Shown here: positions 1-8,032 of the stretch, one piece after another
Layout of the letters: each line of letters opens with the position of its first letter
Numbering within the stretch: the stretch's first letter is position 1
Assembly: GCA_963926925.1 (NCBI GenBank)
Contig: CAWUZD010000072.1
Span: forward strand, 1-37,312
Length of the DNA: 37,312 nt
DNA from: Paralactobacillus_A sp963926925
GTDB lineage: Bacteria; Bacillota; Bacilli; Lactobacillales; Lactobacillaceae
Direction of reading: 5' to 3'
Notes under the pieces: model-generated
Seen by the model: only the letters and a program-made list of their open reading frames with translations
Told to the model about the DNA's origin: nothing
The model's database searches: none
Made by a program: the position numbers and the translations under genes

Positions 1-370
1 CAAATATTATTATTAATTTATCAGTTTATGGCAAAAATAATGTAAAAATTACTTGAATTGTAGTATTTGATTTTCTAAAAATTATTAGAAGTCGATTTTT
101 TTCAAAAGGGCGATTACTAGTCATTTCCGGATTATTTAGTTAGAAATATGGCAATTTTATAACAATAATTATGATAATTAATATTAATAATATCGCATAA
201 TAGTAATATATAATTTTTTCAAATTTTAATAAACTTTTTTATTTTTGGTTAAACCAACCTTAAATTTTTCTATGGTATCGTTTTCTTTTGATTAAGATAT
301 GTTACAATAAAATCGAAAGTTCAGTAATGAACAAATTAATTTTTCTCACTTTAGAAAAGGAGATCACAAT
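1..370. other. AT-rich intergenic region upstream of spx
   Basis: No convincing coding region on either strand: reading frames are short and lack ribosome binding sites. The only support for function is at the right edge, where an extended -10 element and a strong Shine-Dalgarno site serve spx. The neighbour on the left lies outside the window. Confidence 0.6.
300..308 (+). promoter_or_regulatory. Probable extended -10 promoter of spx
   Basis: TGTTACAAT matches an extended -10 (TGn followed by TACAAT at 303-308). No good -35 hexamer is visible; TTTTCT at 281-286 is the nearest at 16 bp spacing. It leaves a leader of about 55 nt before the spx start. Confidence 0.4.
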
Positions 371-769
371 ATGGTTACTTTATTTATTTCACCAAGTTGT
401 ACAAGTTGTCGTAAAGCGCGGACATGGTTAAAGAAACATAACATTGAGTTCACTGAACGCAACATTTTCTCCAACCCATTATCTGTTAAAGAATTTAAAC
501 AAATTTTACGAATGACTGAAAATGGAACAGAAGAAATTATTTCAACTCGTTCCAAAGTATTCCAAGAATTAAACATTAATTTGAATAATATGAGTATGAG
601 CAAGTTATTGGAATTAATGTCAAAGAATCCTGGCATGATTCGTCGCCCAATTATTATGGATGACAAACGTCTCCAAATTGGTTACAACGAAGACGAAATT
701 CGTCGCTTCTTACCAAGAAAGGTACGGAGATTAGAATTACAACAAGCCGAATTATTAGCAGGCTTCTAA
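371..769 (+). CDS. spx: Transcriptional regulator Spx (ArsC family)
   Basis: Spx binds the RNA polymerase alpha-subunit C-terminal domain and redirects transcription under disulfide and other stress; it has no DNA-binding domain of its own. The 132-residue length is normal. The redox switch CxxC is present as Cys10-Thr-Ser-Cys13 in the N-terminal ArsC/thioredoxin-like fold, and the later segment with RRPIIMDDKRLQIGYN (about residues 91-106) is typical of the family. The start is set by AAAAGGAG at 356-363, 7 nt before ATG. It is monocistronic with its own terminator and lies upstream of mecA as in many Firmicutes. In B. subtilis the protein is delivered to ClpXP by YjbH, whose homologue is encoded 4 kb away. 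Confidence 0.95.
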   Translation: MVTLFISPSCTSCRKARTWLKKHNIEFTERNIFSNPLSVKEFKQILRMTENGTEEIISTRSKVFQELNINLNNMSMSKLLELMSKNPGMIRRPIIMDDKRLQIGYNEDEIRRFLPRKVRRLELQQAELLAGF

Positions 770-820
770 AATTAACGATAAGTTATAAAACTGACAATTT
801 GTAACAAAATTAAATAATAA

Positions 821-856
821 AAACACTGTTTAGGGCAACTTAAACAGTGTTTTTTG
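821..856 (+). terminator. Intrinsic terminator of spx
   Basis: A 12-bp stem, AAACACTGTTTA (821-832) against TAAACAGTGTTT (841-852), with an 8-nt loop and a T run. Confidence 0.85.
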
Positions 857-883
857 TTGTTTTGTATAGTAGTATAGTATAAA
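854..883 (+). promoter_or_regulatory. Possible mecA promoter
   Basis: TTGTTG (854-859), 18 bp, TATAAA (878-883). TATAAT at 888-893 also occurs but would start transcription too near the ribosome binding site. Confidence 0.3.
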
Positions 884-913
884 GCTATATAATAAATTGT
901 GAGGTGATTAAAT

Positions 914-1612
914 ATGGAAATGGAACATATCGATGAAAATACGATTCGTGTAACAATTAGCCATGATGAGTTATCCGAACGTGGTGTCACCTTGTGGGAT
1001 TTATTAAGTAATCGCAAACAAATGGAAGAATTTTTCTATAATATTTTAGAAGAAGTAGATACGGAACATGCCTTTGTTGGTAATGATACTGTTACTTTTC
1101 AAGTGTTACCTGGCAAAGATGGCATGCTTGATATGATTATTTCTAAAAATAATGGTGGCATTGTTCCTGAACAATTACTCAAGAAACTTGTTTCTGCTAA
1201 TGGTGAAGTACCATCTGAACTTTCTAAATTAATGAAAGATACCAATACAACTGATACAAAAGCACAACCTGATGCCAGAACAACGCCTGATCAAACTAAA
1301 GATGATGAAGCAACAACTGATATTTCAAAAGAAATGGTAGTTAAGTTTAATGATTTTGAAGATTTCTTAGCTTTAGCCAATAATTTTGAAATTGATGAAG
1401 TTAAATCAGATTTATATGTTTATCGTGGGCAGTTTTATGCGCATATTCAAGTATATCCAAACCAACTTAATAGTGAAATTAAAGCTAAGTTAGCTTTAGT
1501 TTATGAATATGCTGATAATGCGCCAACCACAGCTGCGATGTTAGCTGAACATGGCAAATTATTAATGGCCGATACCGCTTTTGAACAAGCTCGTTATTAT
1601 TTTGGACACTAA
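914..1612 (+). CDS. mecA: Adaptor protein MecA
   Basis: MecA is the adaptor that brings substrates (ComK in B. subtilis) to ClpCP and activates the ClpC hexamer. The 232-residue protein has the family N-terminal domain (MEMEHIDENTIRVTIS, then the DELSERGVTLWDLL block), an acidic Thr/Asp-rich linker at about 105-135, and a C-terminal ClpC-binding domain rich in acidic and aromatic residues. GAGGTGAT at 900-907 sits 6 nt before the ATG; an in-frame ATG two codons later is a weaker choice. The gene lies between spx and coiA, but coiA is here in the opposite orientation. Confidence 0.93.
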   Translation: MEMEHIDENTIRVTISHDELSERGVTLWDLLSNRKQMEEFFYNILEEVDTEHAFVGNDTVTFQVLPGKDGMLDMIISKNNGGIVPEQLLKKLVSANGEVPSELSKLMKDTNTTDTKAQPDARTTPDQTKDDEATTDISKEMVVKFNDFEDFLALANNFEIDEVKSDLYVYRGQFYAHIQVYPNQLNSEIKAKLALVYEYADNAPTTAAMLAEHGKLLMADTAFEQARYYFGH

Positions 1613-1622
1613 TTATTAATTT

Positions 1623-1653
1623 AAAGGCACTTCAACTTGAAGTGCCTTTTTGT
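1623..1653. terminator. Bidirectional terminator between mecA and coiA
   Basis: A perfect inverted repeat, AAAGGCACTTCAA (1623-1635) and TTGAAGTGCCTTT (1637-1649), followed on the + strand by a T-rich tail. It lies between converging genes. The - strand T tract is poorer, so it acts best for mecA. Confidence 0.85.
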
Positions 1654-1654
1654 T

Positions 1655-2713
1655 TTACCATTTTTTATTGAAAATTAGCTGATTATCTTTAAAAATAATA
1701 ATTTGCTGTTGATTAAGTCTTTTTAAGAAAGCATTAGCATATTTTTTAATGATTACTTGTTTAAGGTGTTTGTCTAATAAGGGTGCATTAATTATGATGT
1801 GCTGACTGTAATAATTATAAAAACTTGCTAAAGTTACTGATGAGTTATTTTCTAACCATAATAATGTTGCAATGTTAGTAAATAATAATGGCTTCTTAAA
1901 AATTGGTGGAATTAAAGTTATTTCATAACAAGCAGCAGGTAAATTAACCAAATGATGTTGGTATTGATAACACTGCAACTGTAACGCTTGAATATCTGTT
2001 GTTTGATAATGCAGGGCATGCATTATTTTTTTAGTTTGGCGTTGTAATTCACGTCGTTGGTTAATATTAATTTGATAATTGCTTGTTGTAAATTTCTTAG
2101 TATGTAATTGGTGCAAATTAAGTAATTGTTTTTGCCAAAAACATTTGCCCCAGTCATATTGACGTAAATGATGATAACACCAAATTTTTTTGGTATGACT
2201 ATCAAGAAAAATTAAATAAAAGCCGTGGAAAGGATGATAGTTAATAAAGTGTTGTTGACAAGTTAAATAATGTTTATTAAGAAAGTAACGTTTTCCAAGT
2301 AACCAGTCAATTTGGTAGTGGTAACGATGGTAAAGGGCTGTTCGTTTAAAAAGTGCGTGTTCATCTAAAGGACTACATTGTAATTCAAAAATATGTTGGT
2401 GGTGTGGTAATAAGATATCAGCACGTTGTTGCTGCTGACATACCCATACTTCAGATTGCGCAATTATATTAGCAGTTTGACACCATTTTAAGAGTAATTG
2501 TTTATCAGTTTGATGTTGTTGGGACTCATTGCAATGGTGTTGATGACGATGATAATGGGCAAAGAAAGCATGATGGTTTTTAGTGATACGAATTTGCAAT
2601 GGCTGATGACAATCGGGACAAAAGAAATTTTGCTTTTGTTGTTTTAAAGTAAGCGCTTGCTGATAATTAAGTAAATAAACTAAGTGTTGTTGCTGATCAT
2701 ATGCGACTTTCAT
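1655..2713 (-). CDS. coiA: Competence protein CoiA-like nuclease-fold protein
   Basis: CoiA acts during natural transformation, where it is thought to promote recombination of incoming single-stranded DNA. The 352-residue protein shows a zinc-finger-like CxxC (Cys32, Cys35) with a following FFAHYH motif (50-55). It then has a nuclease-like core with Glu88, Arg97-Ala-Asp99 and Glu110-Leu-Gln112-Cys-Ser, the pattern expected of a PD-(D/E)XK fold, and WLLGKRY near residue 140. Gln and His are unusually abundant. The start has an upstream TAGGAA on the - strand. In B. subtilis coiA follows mecA in the same direction; here it is inverted and converges on mecA. Whether the cell is competent cannot be judged from this window. 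Confidence 0.85.
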   Translation of the reverse strand: MKVAYDQQQHLVYLLNYQQALTLKQQKQNFFCPDCHQPLQIRITKNHHAFFAHYHRHQHHCNESQQHQTDKQLLLKWCQTANIIAQSEVWVCQQQQRADILLPHHQHIFELQCSPLDEHALFKRTALYHRYHYQIDWLLGKRYFLNKHYLTCQQHFINYHPFHGFYLIFLDSHTKKIWCYHHLRQYDWGKCFWQKQLLNLHQLHTKKFTTSNYQININQRRELQRQTKKIMHALHYQTTDIQALQLQCYQYQHHLVNLPAACYEITLIPPIFKKPLLFTNIATLLWLENNSSVTLASFYNYYSQHIIINAPLLDKHLKQVIIKKYANAFLKRLNQQQIIIFKDNQLIFNKKW

Positions 2714-2778
2714 GATTAATTCCTAATTTAAATTTGGGTTTTCACATTATTAATACGCATTTTTAGTATTTTTTTGTT

Positions 2779-2784
2779 TATAAT
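2779..2784 (+). promoter_or_regulatory. -10 element of the APC permease gene
   Basis: A consensus TATAAT that lies upstream of the GTG start at 2819 and inside any longer reading frame begun at TTG 2774 or ATG 2783. This favours the GTG start. No clear -35 is seen. Confidence 0.45.
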
Positions 2785-2818
2785 GGAAATAATATTTTGC
2801 GAGAATGGAAGTGTTTTT

Positions 2819-4273
2819 GTGAAGGCAAAAACTAGTAATGACAAATTAAGTTTAATTGGATTAACCGCCATTGTTTTGAGTGCCATGGTTGGTGGAGGAA
2901 TTTTTGATCTTCCTAAGGATATGGCTGCCAATGCCGGTGCAGCTGGTCAAATTTTGGCATGGTTATTTACTGGTATTGGGATGTGTTTTATTACCATCAT
3001 GTTTATGTATTTATCACAGCTACAACCACAATTAACAACAGGTTTGTATAAATATGGTGAGCAGGGCTTTGGTAAATTCACAGGTTTCCTCGTTTCATGG
3101 GGTTACTGGATTTGTGAATGCTTTACTAACGTAACTTATGCGGTTTTGGTGATGAGTACGTTAAATTACTTTTTACCAGGTTATTTTACTGGTGGCAATA
3201 ACTGGTTAGCAATTATTCTAGCAAGTATTATTTTTTGGTGTATTTTTCTAATTATTACACGCGGTGTTAAGTCAGCTAATCATACTGGGTTAATTGGTAC
3301 GATTGGGATGCTAATTGCTGTTGCTATTTTTTTGATTGTGATGTTAGTTAATTTTAATTGGCATACTTTTTTAACTAATTTTCAAGCTTCACAAAATATT
3401 ACTACTCTTCATGATAAAAACTTGGGAAGTGTTTCACACCAAGTTCTTAAGACATTATCAGTTACGTTATGGGTTTTTGGTGGTATTGAAGGCGCAGTTG
3501 TATTGTCTGATCGTGCACGTTCACAACAACAAGTTCGTCATGCCACGATTCTTGGCTTTATGGCATGTGTGATTTTGTATTCATTAGCATCATTATTACC
3601 ATTAGGAAGTGCCTCTTATGGTGAAATTGCCCAAATGTCATCACCATCAACAGCCCAATTACTAACGAATGCATTACATAGTTCAATGGGGCATATTATT
3701 ATTTCAGTTGGTTTGATTGTTTCTGTTTTGGCAAGTTGGTTAACATGGACAATGATGCTAGCTGAAATGCCATTTGCAGCTGCTAAGGATAAGGCTTTTC
3801 CACACTATTTTGCTAAAGAAAATAAAAAGCATGTCCCCATTTTTTCATTATTCATGGCAACATGCGTAATGCAGGTTATTTTAATTTTTGCTCATTTTTC
3901 ACACGATGCCTTTACTACCATGTATACAATTGTTGCTACACTTACTGTGCCACCTTACTTAATTAGTGCGCTTTATTTGGTTAAGTTATCATGGCAAAAT
4001 AAATTAACCCAATTTCAAGTTAATAAAGCATTACGATGGCGGACGTTATTAATTGGTGTTTTAGCAACAATTTATATTGTAATTATGGGTTTAGCAGCTG
4101 GTGTTAATAATTTAAGTATTGCTTTTATTATCTATGCATTAGGGATTCCATTCTTTATTCAGGCCCAACATGATTATGCGCCACATCAAAAAGCATTTGG
4201 AAAAATTGAACGTTGGTTTGCGATAGCAATTATTGTGATTGCTTGTGTTGGCGTTTATTTATTAATTAAGTAA
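2819..4273 (+). CDS. APC superfamily basic amino acid/polyamine antiporter
   Basis: A multi-pass membrane transporter of about 484 residues with some 12 hydrophobic segments. The opening AIVLSAMVGGGIFDLP is the classic TM1 substrate-binding signature of the basic amino-acid/polyamine antiporter (APA) branch, the group of ArcD-type arginine/ornithine and LysI/CadB-like carriers. A further family block, WVFGGIEGAVVLSDRAR, lies near the middle. Substrate cannot be assigned; basic amino acids are most likely. GTG at 2819 is chosen because TGGAAG (2806-2811) is 7 nt upstream and a TATAAT lies inside the longer frame. The gene occupies the place where pepF is found in the B. subtilis order, between coiA and yjbH. 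Confidence 0.85.
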   Translation: MKAKTSNDKLSLIGLTAIVLSAMVGGGIFDLPKDMAANAGAAGQILAWLFTGIGMCFITIMFMYLSQLQPQLTTGLYKYGEQGFGKFTGFLVSWGYWICECFTNVTYAVLVMSTLNYFLPGYFTGGNNWLAIILASIIFWCIFLIITRGVKSANHTGLIGTIGMLIAVAIFLIVMLVNFNWHTFLTNFQASQNITTLHDKNLGSVSHQVLKTLSVTLWVFGGIEGAVVLSDRARSQQQVRHATILGFMACVILYSLASLLPLGSASYGEIAQMSSPSTAQLLTNALHSSMGHIIISVGLIVSVLASWLTWTMMLAEMPFAAAKDKAFPHYFAKENKKHVPIFSLFMATCVMQVILIFAHFSHDAFTTMYTIVATLTVPPYLISALYLVKLSWQNKLTQFQVNKALRWRTLLIGVLATIYIVIMGLAAGVNNLSIAFIIYALGIPFFIQAQHDYAPHQKAFGKIERWFAIAIIVIACVGVYLLIK

Positions 4274-4278
4274 TTAAA

Positions 4279-4320
4279 AAAAGATAGTGAATCACCATTG
4301 CGTGGTTCACTATCTTTTTT
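4279..4320. terminator. Bidirectional terminator after the APC permease
   Basis: A 17-bp stem (4279-4295 with 4302-4318, one G-U pair) with a 6-nt loop and a run of T on the + strand and A/T on the other. The last codon and stop of the converging yjbH-like gene touch it. Confidence 0.85.
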
Positions 4321-4792
4321 AAACAACGGCTGTTGCTGGTGTTTGTTTAATATTCATTTTATTAGCAAATTGTAAATCTTTGATAAATTCTTCATGGACT
4401 AGATCGCTATGCCAGTCTTCTGTAAACATTTCGATATCTAAATTTACCTTATAAGCACAGTTTAAAATTAAATTTTCTGATAATGGCTTGTTACTACGAT
4501 AAGTTTCTTCTTGAATAAGCATCAAGAATTGACGTGCTTTTTTGGCGCCTTGGAATTTGGCGGCTTTAAACGCTAATAATTCGTCATACACCATTTTAAA
4601 AACATTGTTTTTATCATCCAAACCATGGAAACGCGGATGAAGTTTTATAAAATTATTAACAATCCGTAGATTAATGATCGGTATGAAGTGAACATGTGTT
4701 TCATTAGTATTCACATGTGATAATAAATTTTTTTCAACTTCTAAACTCTTTTGACTAAGCGGATTGATAAAAAGAAATATATCTTTTAACAC
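4319..4792 (-). CDS. spxH: YjbH/SpxH-like protein (DsbA family), short form
   Basis: Homologues in Bacillus and Staphylococcus are adaptors that hand Spx to ClpXP. The N-terminus (DIFLFINPLSQKSLEVEKN, then HFIPIINLRIVNN) and the MFTEDWHSDLVHEEFIKD segment near residues 122-139 fit the thioredoxin-like DsbA/YjbH family. The usual cysteine position after the first strand reads NPLSQKS, so no CxxC is present; the only cysteine I see is in the NCAYKV segment. At 157 residues it ends right after KQTPATAVV, which is the cis-Pro strand region, so the C-terminal part seen in longer relatives is missing. The start is GTG with GGGAG 8 nt upstream. Its role as an Spx adaptor is inferred from family and location. 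Confidence 0.72.
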   Translation of the reverse strand: MLKDIFLFINPLSQKSLEVEKNLLSHVNTNETHVHFIPIINLRIVNNFIKLHPRFHGLDDKNNVFKMVYDELLAFKAAKFQGAKKARQFLMLIQEETYRSNKPLSENLILNCAYKVNLDIEMFTEDWHSDLVHEEFIKDLQFANKMNIKQTPATAVV

Positions 4793-4908
4793 AGAATCTG
4801 CTCCCTTTTTAAATCTTGAAGTTAATGGATTAATTTAAACTACAACTAATACTTTAATCCAAAATATGAAATTTGCAATTAATTTGCTGCAAAAAAATGA
4901 AATAATTG

Positions 4909-5496
4909 TTATTGCTGATTAGCAATAGCACGGGCGATTTTGTTTGGCGCCTTGCTTTCAGAAATATGAAAATCATTTAACAAATCATGAAAAAAGTGTG
5001 AAGATAATGTGTAATTATCTGGATTGAATTCCATTTCTAATTCATAATCACTTTTACCATTAGGATAATCAGTTTGATCAAGTGTTAATAAACCTGCTGG
5101 TAAGGGTGCAAGTTGTCGCGTAGTCGTGGCCCTAGCAATAATTTTTAAATCAGTAATATTAATATGATGTTGTTGTAAAACTTTAGCAACTGCACCATCA
5201 GTATAAATTTTGTTAGTTTTTATCAAGTCATTGGCTTGTTGAACGGTGAGTTTATCAGTAGTTTCAATTAATTGATGATCAATATGTTGTGGTGAAGGAG
5301 TTTTAACAGTTTGTTCAGCATAATCAGCAAATAAACGAATCCGCATACCCATATGATGTTGGTGTAATGCTTCATCATTAGTATCAAAATAAACATTAGT
5401 TTGCTTAAATGGTGGTTGAAATTGATATTGCTTAGCAATTGCATGAAATTGTTCAGCATTTAAAATATTTTTAAATTCAGTTTCTTTACTTTGCAT
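4909..5496 (-). CDS. CYTH domain protein (YjbK-like)
   Basis: CYTH (triphosphate tunnel) enzymes bind organic or inorganic triphosphates. The defining acidic N-terminal signature is present as Glu5-Thr-Glu7-Phe-Lys9. The body alternates charged beta-strand residues as expected for a tunnel fold, for example MGMRIRLF near residue 49, QTVKTPSP and YELEMEF near 150. The length of 195 residues is normal. AAAAGGAG precedes the ATG on the - strand. It is divergent from relQ, the same pairing found in the B. subtilis yjbK-yjbM neighbourhood. The substrate (polyphosphate, thiamine triphosphate or a nucleotide) cannot be told. Confidence 0.85.
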   Translation of the reverse strand: MQSKETEFKNILNAEQFHAIAKQYQFQPPFKQTNVYFDTNDEALHQHHMGMRIRLFADYAEQTVKTPSPQHIDHQLIETTDKLTVQQANDLIKTNKIYTDGAVAKVLQQHHINITDLKIIARATTTRQLAPLPAGLLTLDQTDYPNGKSDYELEMEFNPDNYTLSSHFFHDLLNDFHISESKAPNKIARAIANQQ

Positions 5497-5568
5497 AATT
5501 TTTAAACTCCTTTTATTTTTAATTATGACGGTTTGAGAGAGTAAGTAAAGCCAAAAAGATTAACGATG

Positions 5569-5577
5569 TGATACACT
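5569..5577 (+). promoter_or_regulatory. Possible extended -10 promoter of the relQ operon
   Basis: TGATACACT matches TGn followed by TACACT. No strong -35 is seen. The predicted start would lie just upstream of the relQ ribosome binding site. Confidence 0.35.
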
Positions 5578-5604
5578 GATTAAGGCTTAAGAAAGGTGAA
5601 TCAT

Positions 5605-6228
5605 ATGATTAAAGACTGGAATAAATTTTTAATGCCTTATCATCAAGCAGTTGATGAATTAACGATAAAATTACGCGGGATTCAAACCCAATTTCATCAA
5701 GCTAATACCCGTTCACCCATTGAATCAGTTACTGGTCGGGTGAAGAGTATTTGCAGTATTCAAGAAAAAATGAAACGGCGGTATATTAGTGAAGATTTAC
5801 TCGAACAAGATATGCAAGATATTGCCGGTTTACGGATTATTTGCGAATTTGTTGAAGATATTTATCAAGTAGTTGATTTATTACACCAACGGAATGATAT
5901 GCAAGTTGTTGAAGAACGTGACTATGTAAGTAATGTTAAACCAAGTGGTTATCGTTCTTATCATATGGTAATTTCTTATCCAATTCAATTATTAAATGGT
6001 GAAAAGAAAATCTTAGCAGAAATTCAAATTCGTACGATGTCAATGAATTTTTGGGCTACAATTGAACACTCATTAAATTATAAATATCAAGGTGAATTTC
6101 CTGATGCTGTTAAGAAACGTTTACAGCGGACAGCGGAAGCAGCATTTAATCTTGATAAAGAAATGTCAGCTATTCGTGAGGAAATTCAAGAAGCACAAAT
6201 TCTTAAGCATCATAAGACACATCATTAA
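5605..6228 (+). CDS. relQ: Small alarmone synthetase RelQ (GTP pyrophosphokinase)
   Basis: RelQ makes (p)ppGpp from ATP and GDP/GTP in the cytosol without the hydrolase and regulatory domains of long RelA/SpoT proteins. At 207 residues it consists of the synthetase domain alone. Visible family motifs are IESVTGRVKS with IQEKMKRRY (nucleotide-binding basic region), QDIAGLRIICEF, the KPSGYRSYHMVI segment, and EIQIRTMSMNFWATIEHSLNYKY. The ATG at 5605 is taken because GAAAGGTGA (5591-5599) lies 5 nt upstream; a GTG at 5596 is inside that site. It is first in an operon with nadK and an RluD-like gene. Confidence 0.93.
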   Translation: MIKDWNKFLMPYHQAVDELTIKLRGIQTQFHQANTRSPIESVTGRVKSICSIQEKMKRRYISEDLLEQDMQDIAGLRIICEFVEDIYQVVDLLHQRNDMQVVEERDYVSNVKPSGYRSYHMVISYPIQLLNGEKKILAEIQIRTMSMNFWATIEHSLNYKYQGEFPDAVKKRLQRTAEAAFNLDKEMSAIREEIQEAQILKHHKTHH

Positions 6229-6240
6229 AGGATAAATAAA

Positions 6241-7044
6241 ATGAAAATTGCAATTTATCATAACAATTATAAACATACTTTAGAAGTTGCTAAACAAATT
6301 ATTGATGGTTTGGTAGCTAATAATATTGAAATTGACGATAAGAATCCTGATATTGTGATTACTGTTGGTGGTGATGGGACTTTATTAAGTGGTTTTCATC
6401 ATTATGAACGGTGTGTTGACCGGGTTAAATTTATTGGCGTGCATACTGGTCATTTGGGCTTTTATACTGACTGGCATGATTATGAGGTTGATGAGCTAGT
6501 TAATGCACTTGCGAATAAAACACCTGACATTGTTTCTTATCCATTATTAAGAGGCATTATTACTTATGCTGATGAAAGTCCGAATGAACAGTTTTTAGCA
6601 TTAAATGAATCATCATTTAAGCGTTTGTTAGAAACATTACGGACTGATGTTTACATTAGTGGGAAGTTTTTTGAAAGCTTCCGTGGTGATGGTTTATGTG
6701 TTTCAACACCTACTGGCTCAACAGCTTATAATAAATCAATTGGTGGCGCTGTTTTGCATCCTAAATTAGAAGCATTACAAATGGCAGAAATTGCTTCAAT
6801 TAATAATTTAGTTTACCGGACGTTATCAGCACCGATTGTCATTGCTCCTGATGATTGGATTGATTTGCGGCCAGAAGTAGCTGATGATTATGTAATTACG
6901 GTTGATGAATTTTCTAGTAATAATCGTCCGATTAAACAAATTCACTATGAAATTGCTAAGGAACGGATTCATTTTGCTCGTTTTCGGCCACATCGTTTTT
7001 GGGATCGTGTTGAAGGGGCATTTATTGGATCTAAAGAAAAATAA
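6241..7044 (+). CDS. nadK: NAD kinase
   Basis: Phosphorylates NAD to NADP, the only route to NADP in most bacteria. The 267-residue protein has the diagnostic GGDGT (43-47), NESS (122-125) and PTGSTAY (157-163) motifs, all in the usual order. AAAGGA lies 8 nt before the ATG. It begins 12 nt after the relQ stop and ends 2 nt before the next ORF, so the three genes are almost certainly co-transcribed. This order is conserved with B. subtilis yjbM-yjbN-yjbO. Confidence 0.95.
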   Translation: MKIAIYHNNYKHTLEVAKQIIDGLVANNIEIDDKNPDIVITVGGDGTLLSGFHHYERCVDRVKFIGVHTGHLGFYTDWHDYEVDELVNALANKTPDIVSYPLLRGIITYADESPNEQFLALNESSFKRLLETLRTDVYISGKFFESFRGDGLCVSTPTGSTAYNKSIGGAVLHPKLEALQMAEIASINNLVYRTLSAPIVIAPDDWIDLRPEVADDYVITVDEFSSNNRPIKQIHYEIAKERIHFARFRPHRFWDRVEGAFIGSKEK

Positions 7045-7046
7045 TT

Positions 7047-7943
7047 ATGAAATTTGAATGGCAATATCAAGGTAAACGACCACAACGGCTTCGTGACTTT
7101 TTAAATGAACGTGGTTTATCACGAACGCAATTAACTAAATTAAAGTTTCATGGTCAGAATTTATTTGTTAACCATCATTACCGATTAACTAATTATTTAT
7201 TACATCATCATGATGTAATTACCATGATTATTAGTGATGAAGCACCAGCAACTACATTACAACCAAGTTTTAAATCGTTAGATATTATCTATGAAGATGA
7301 ACATTTTTTGGTAGTTAATAAACCGGCTGGCGTTGATTCAATTCCATCTTTACAACATCCAGTTGATACGATGGCTAACCGCGTGAAGGGTTATTTAATT
7401 AAATCACATCATTCCCGCGGTGCGGTGCATATTATTGGCCGTCTTGATCGTAATACGAGTGGTTTAATGTTATTTGCTAAACACGGTTATGCCCATTCAT
7501 TAATTGATCAGCAACGCCATACAGGCCAATTGCAAAAGTTTTATACGGCAATTGTGCAACATTCTTTTGGCAGTATTAAGCATGGCTGGATTTTTTTACC
7601 ATTACAACCTAGTCGTGAGTTTTATATGCGTGGTGAAGCTCGTGTTGGTGGTAAACCATCTGTTAGTGAATATTGGGTTCAGCAACAATGGCAAAGTGCT
7701 GCAATGCTGCGTGTCAAAATTCTAACTGGTCGTACGCATCAAATTCGCATTCATTTTGCAAGCATTGGGCATCCGTTACTAGGGGATGATTTATACTTTG
7801 GCTCACAACAATTAATAACACGGCAAGCGCTTCATTGTAGTGAATTACATTTTTATCATCCTTTTTTACAACGGGAAGTATGTTTTCACAGTCCATTGCC
7901 ACTTGATATGCAAAATTTAATCACACAATTAAATAAAATTTAA
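7047..7943 (+). CDS. RluA/RluD family pseudouridine synthase
   Basis: Isomerises uridine to pseudouridine in RNA, most likely large-subunit rRNA, though the target site cannot be predicted. An S4-like N-terminal domain (about 12-65, with RLRDFLNERGLSRTQL) is followed by the catalytic domain. The catalytic aspartate is Asp134 in RLDRNTSG (132-139). The C-terminal GRTHQIRIHFASIGHPLLGD segment is also typical. The ATG is 2 nt after the nadK stop and has only a weak purine-rich site, so translation is probably coupled. Confidence 0.9.
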   Translation: MKFEWQYQGKRPQRLRDFLNERGLSRTQLTKLKFHGQNLFVNHHYRLTNYLLHHHDVITMIISDEAPATTLQPSFKSLDIIYEDEHFLVVNKPAGVDSIPSLQHPVDTMANRVKGYLIKSHHSRGAVHIIGRLDRNTSGLMLFAKHGYAHSLIDQQRHTGQLQKFYTAIVQHSFGSIKHGWIFLPLQPSREFYMRGEARVGGKPSVSEYWVQQQWQSAAMLRVKILTGRTHQIRIHFASIGHPLLGDDLYFGSQQLITRQALHCSELHFYHPFLQREVCFHSPLPLDMQNLITQLNKI

Positions 7944-7955
7944 TAAAGATTAATA

Positions 7956-7984
7956 AAGGTTGGGAGTTCCAACCTTATTTTTTT
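7956..7984 (+). terminator. Terminator of the relQ-nadK-rluD-like operon
   Basis: AAGGTTGG (7956-7963) pairs with CCAACCTT (7969-7976), loop GAGTT, followed by a T-rich tract. Confidence 0.8.
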
Positions 7985-8032
7985 ATTATTTAATTTTAAA
8001 ATTAAATTAGAATTAAAAGTTGAGGATTTTTT

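Noticed and set aside
772..1017. 81-codon - strand frame over the mecA promoter
   Set aside because: Crosses the spx terminator and the start of mecA on the opposite strand and has no support for translation.
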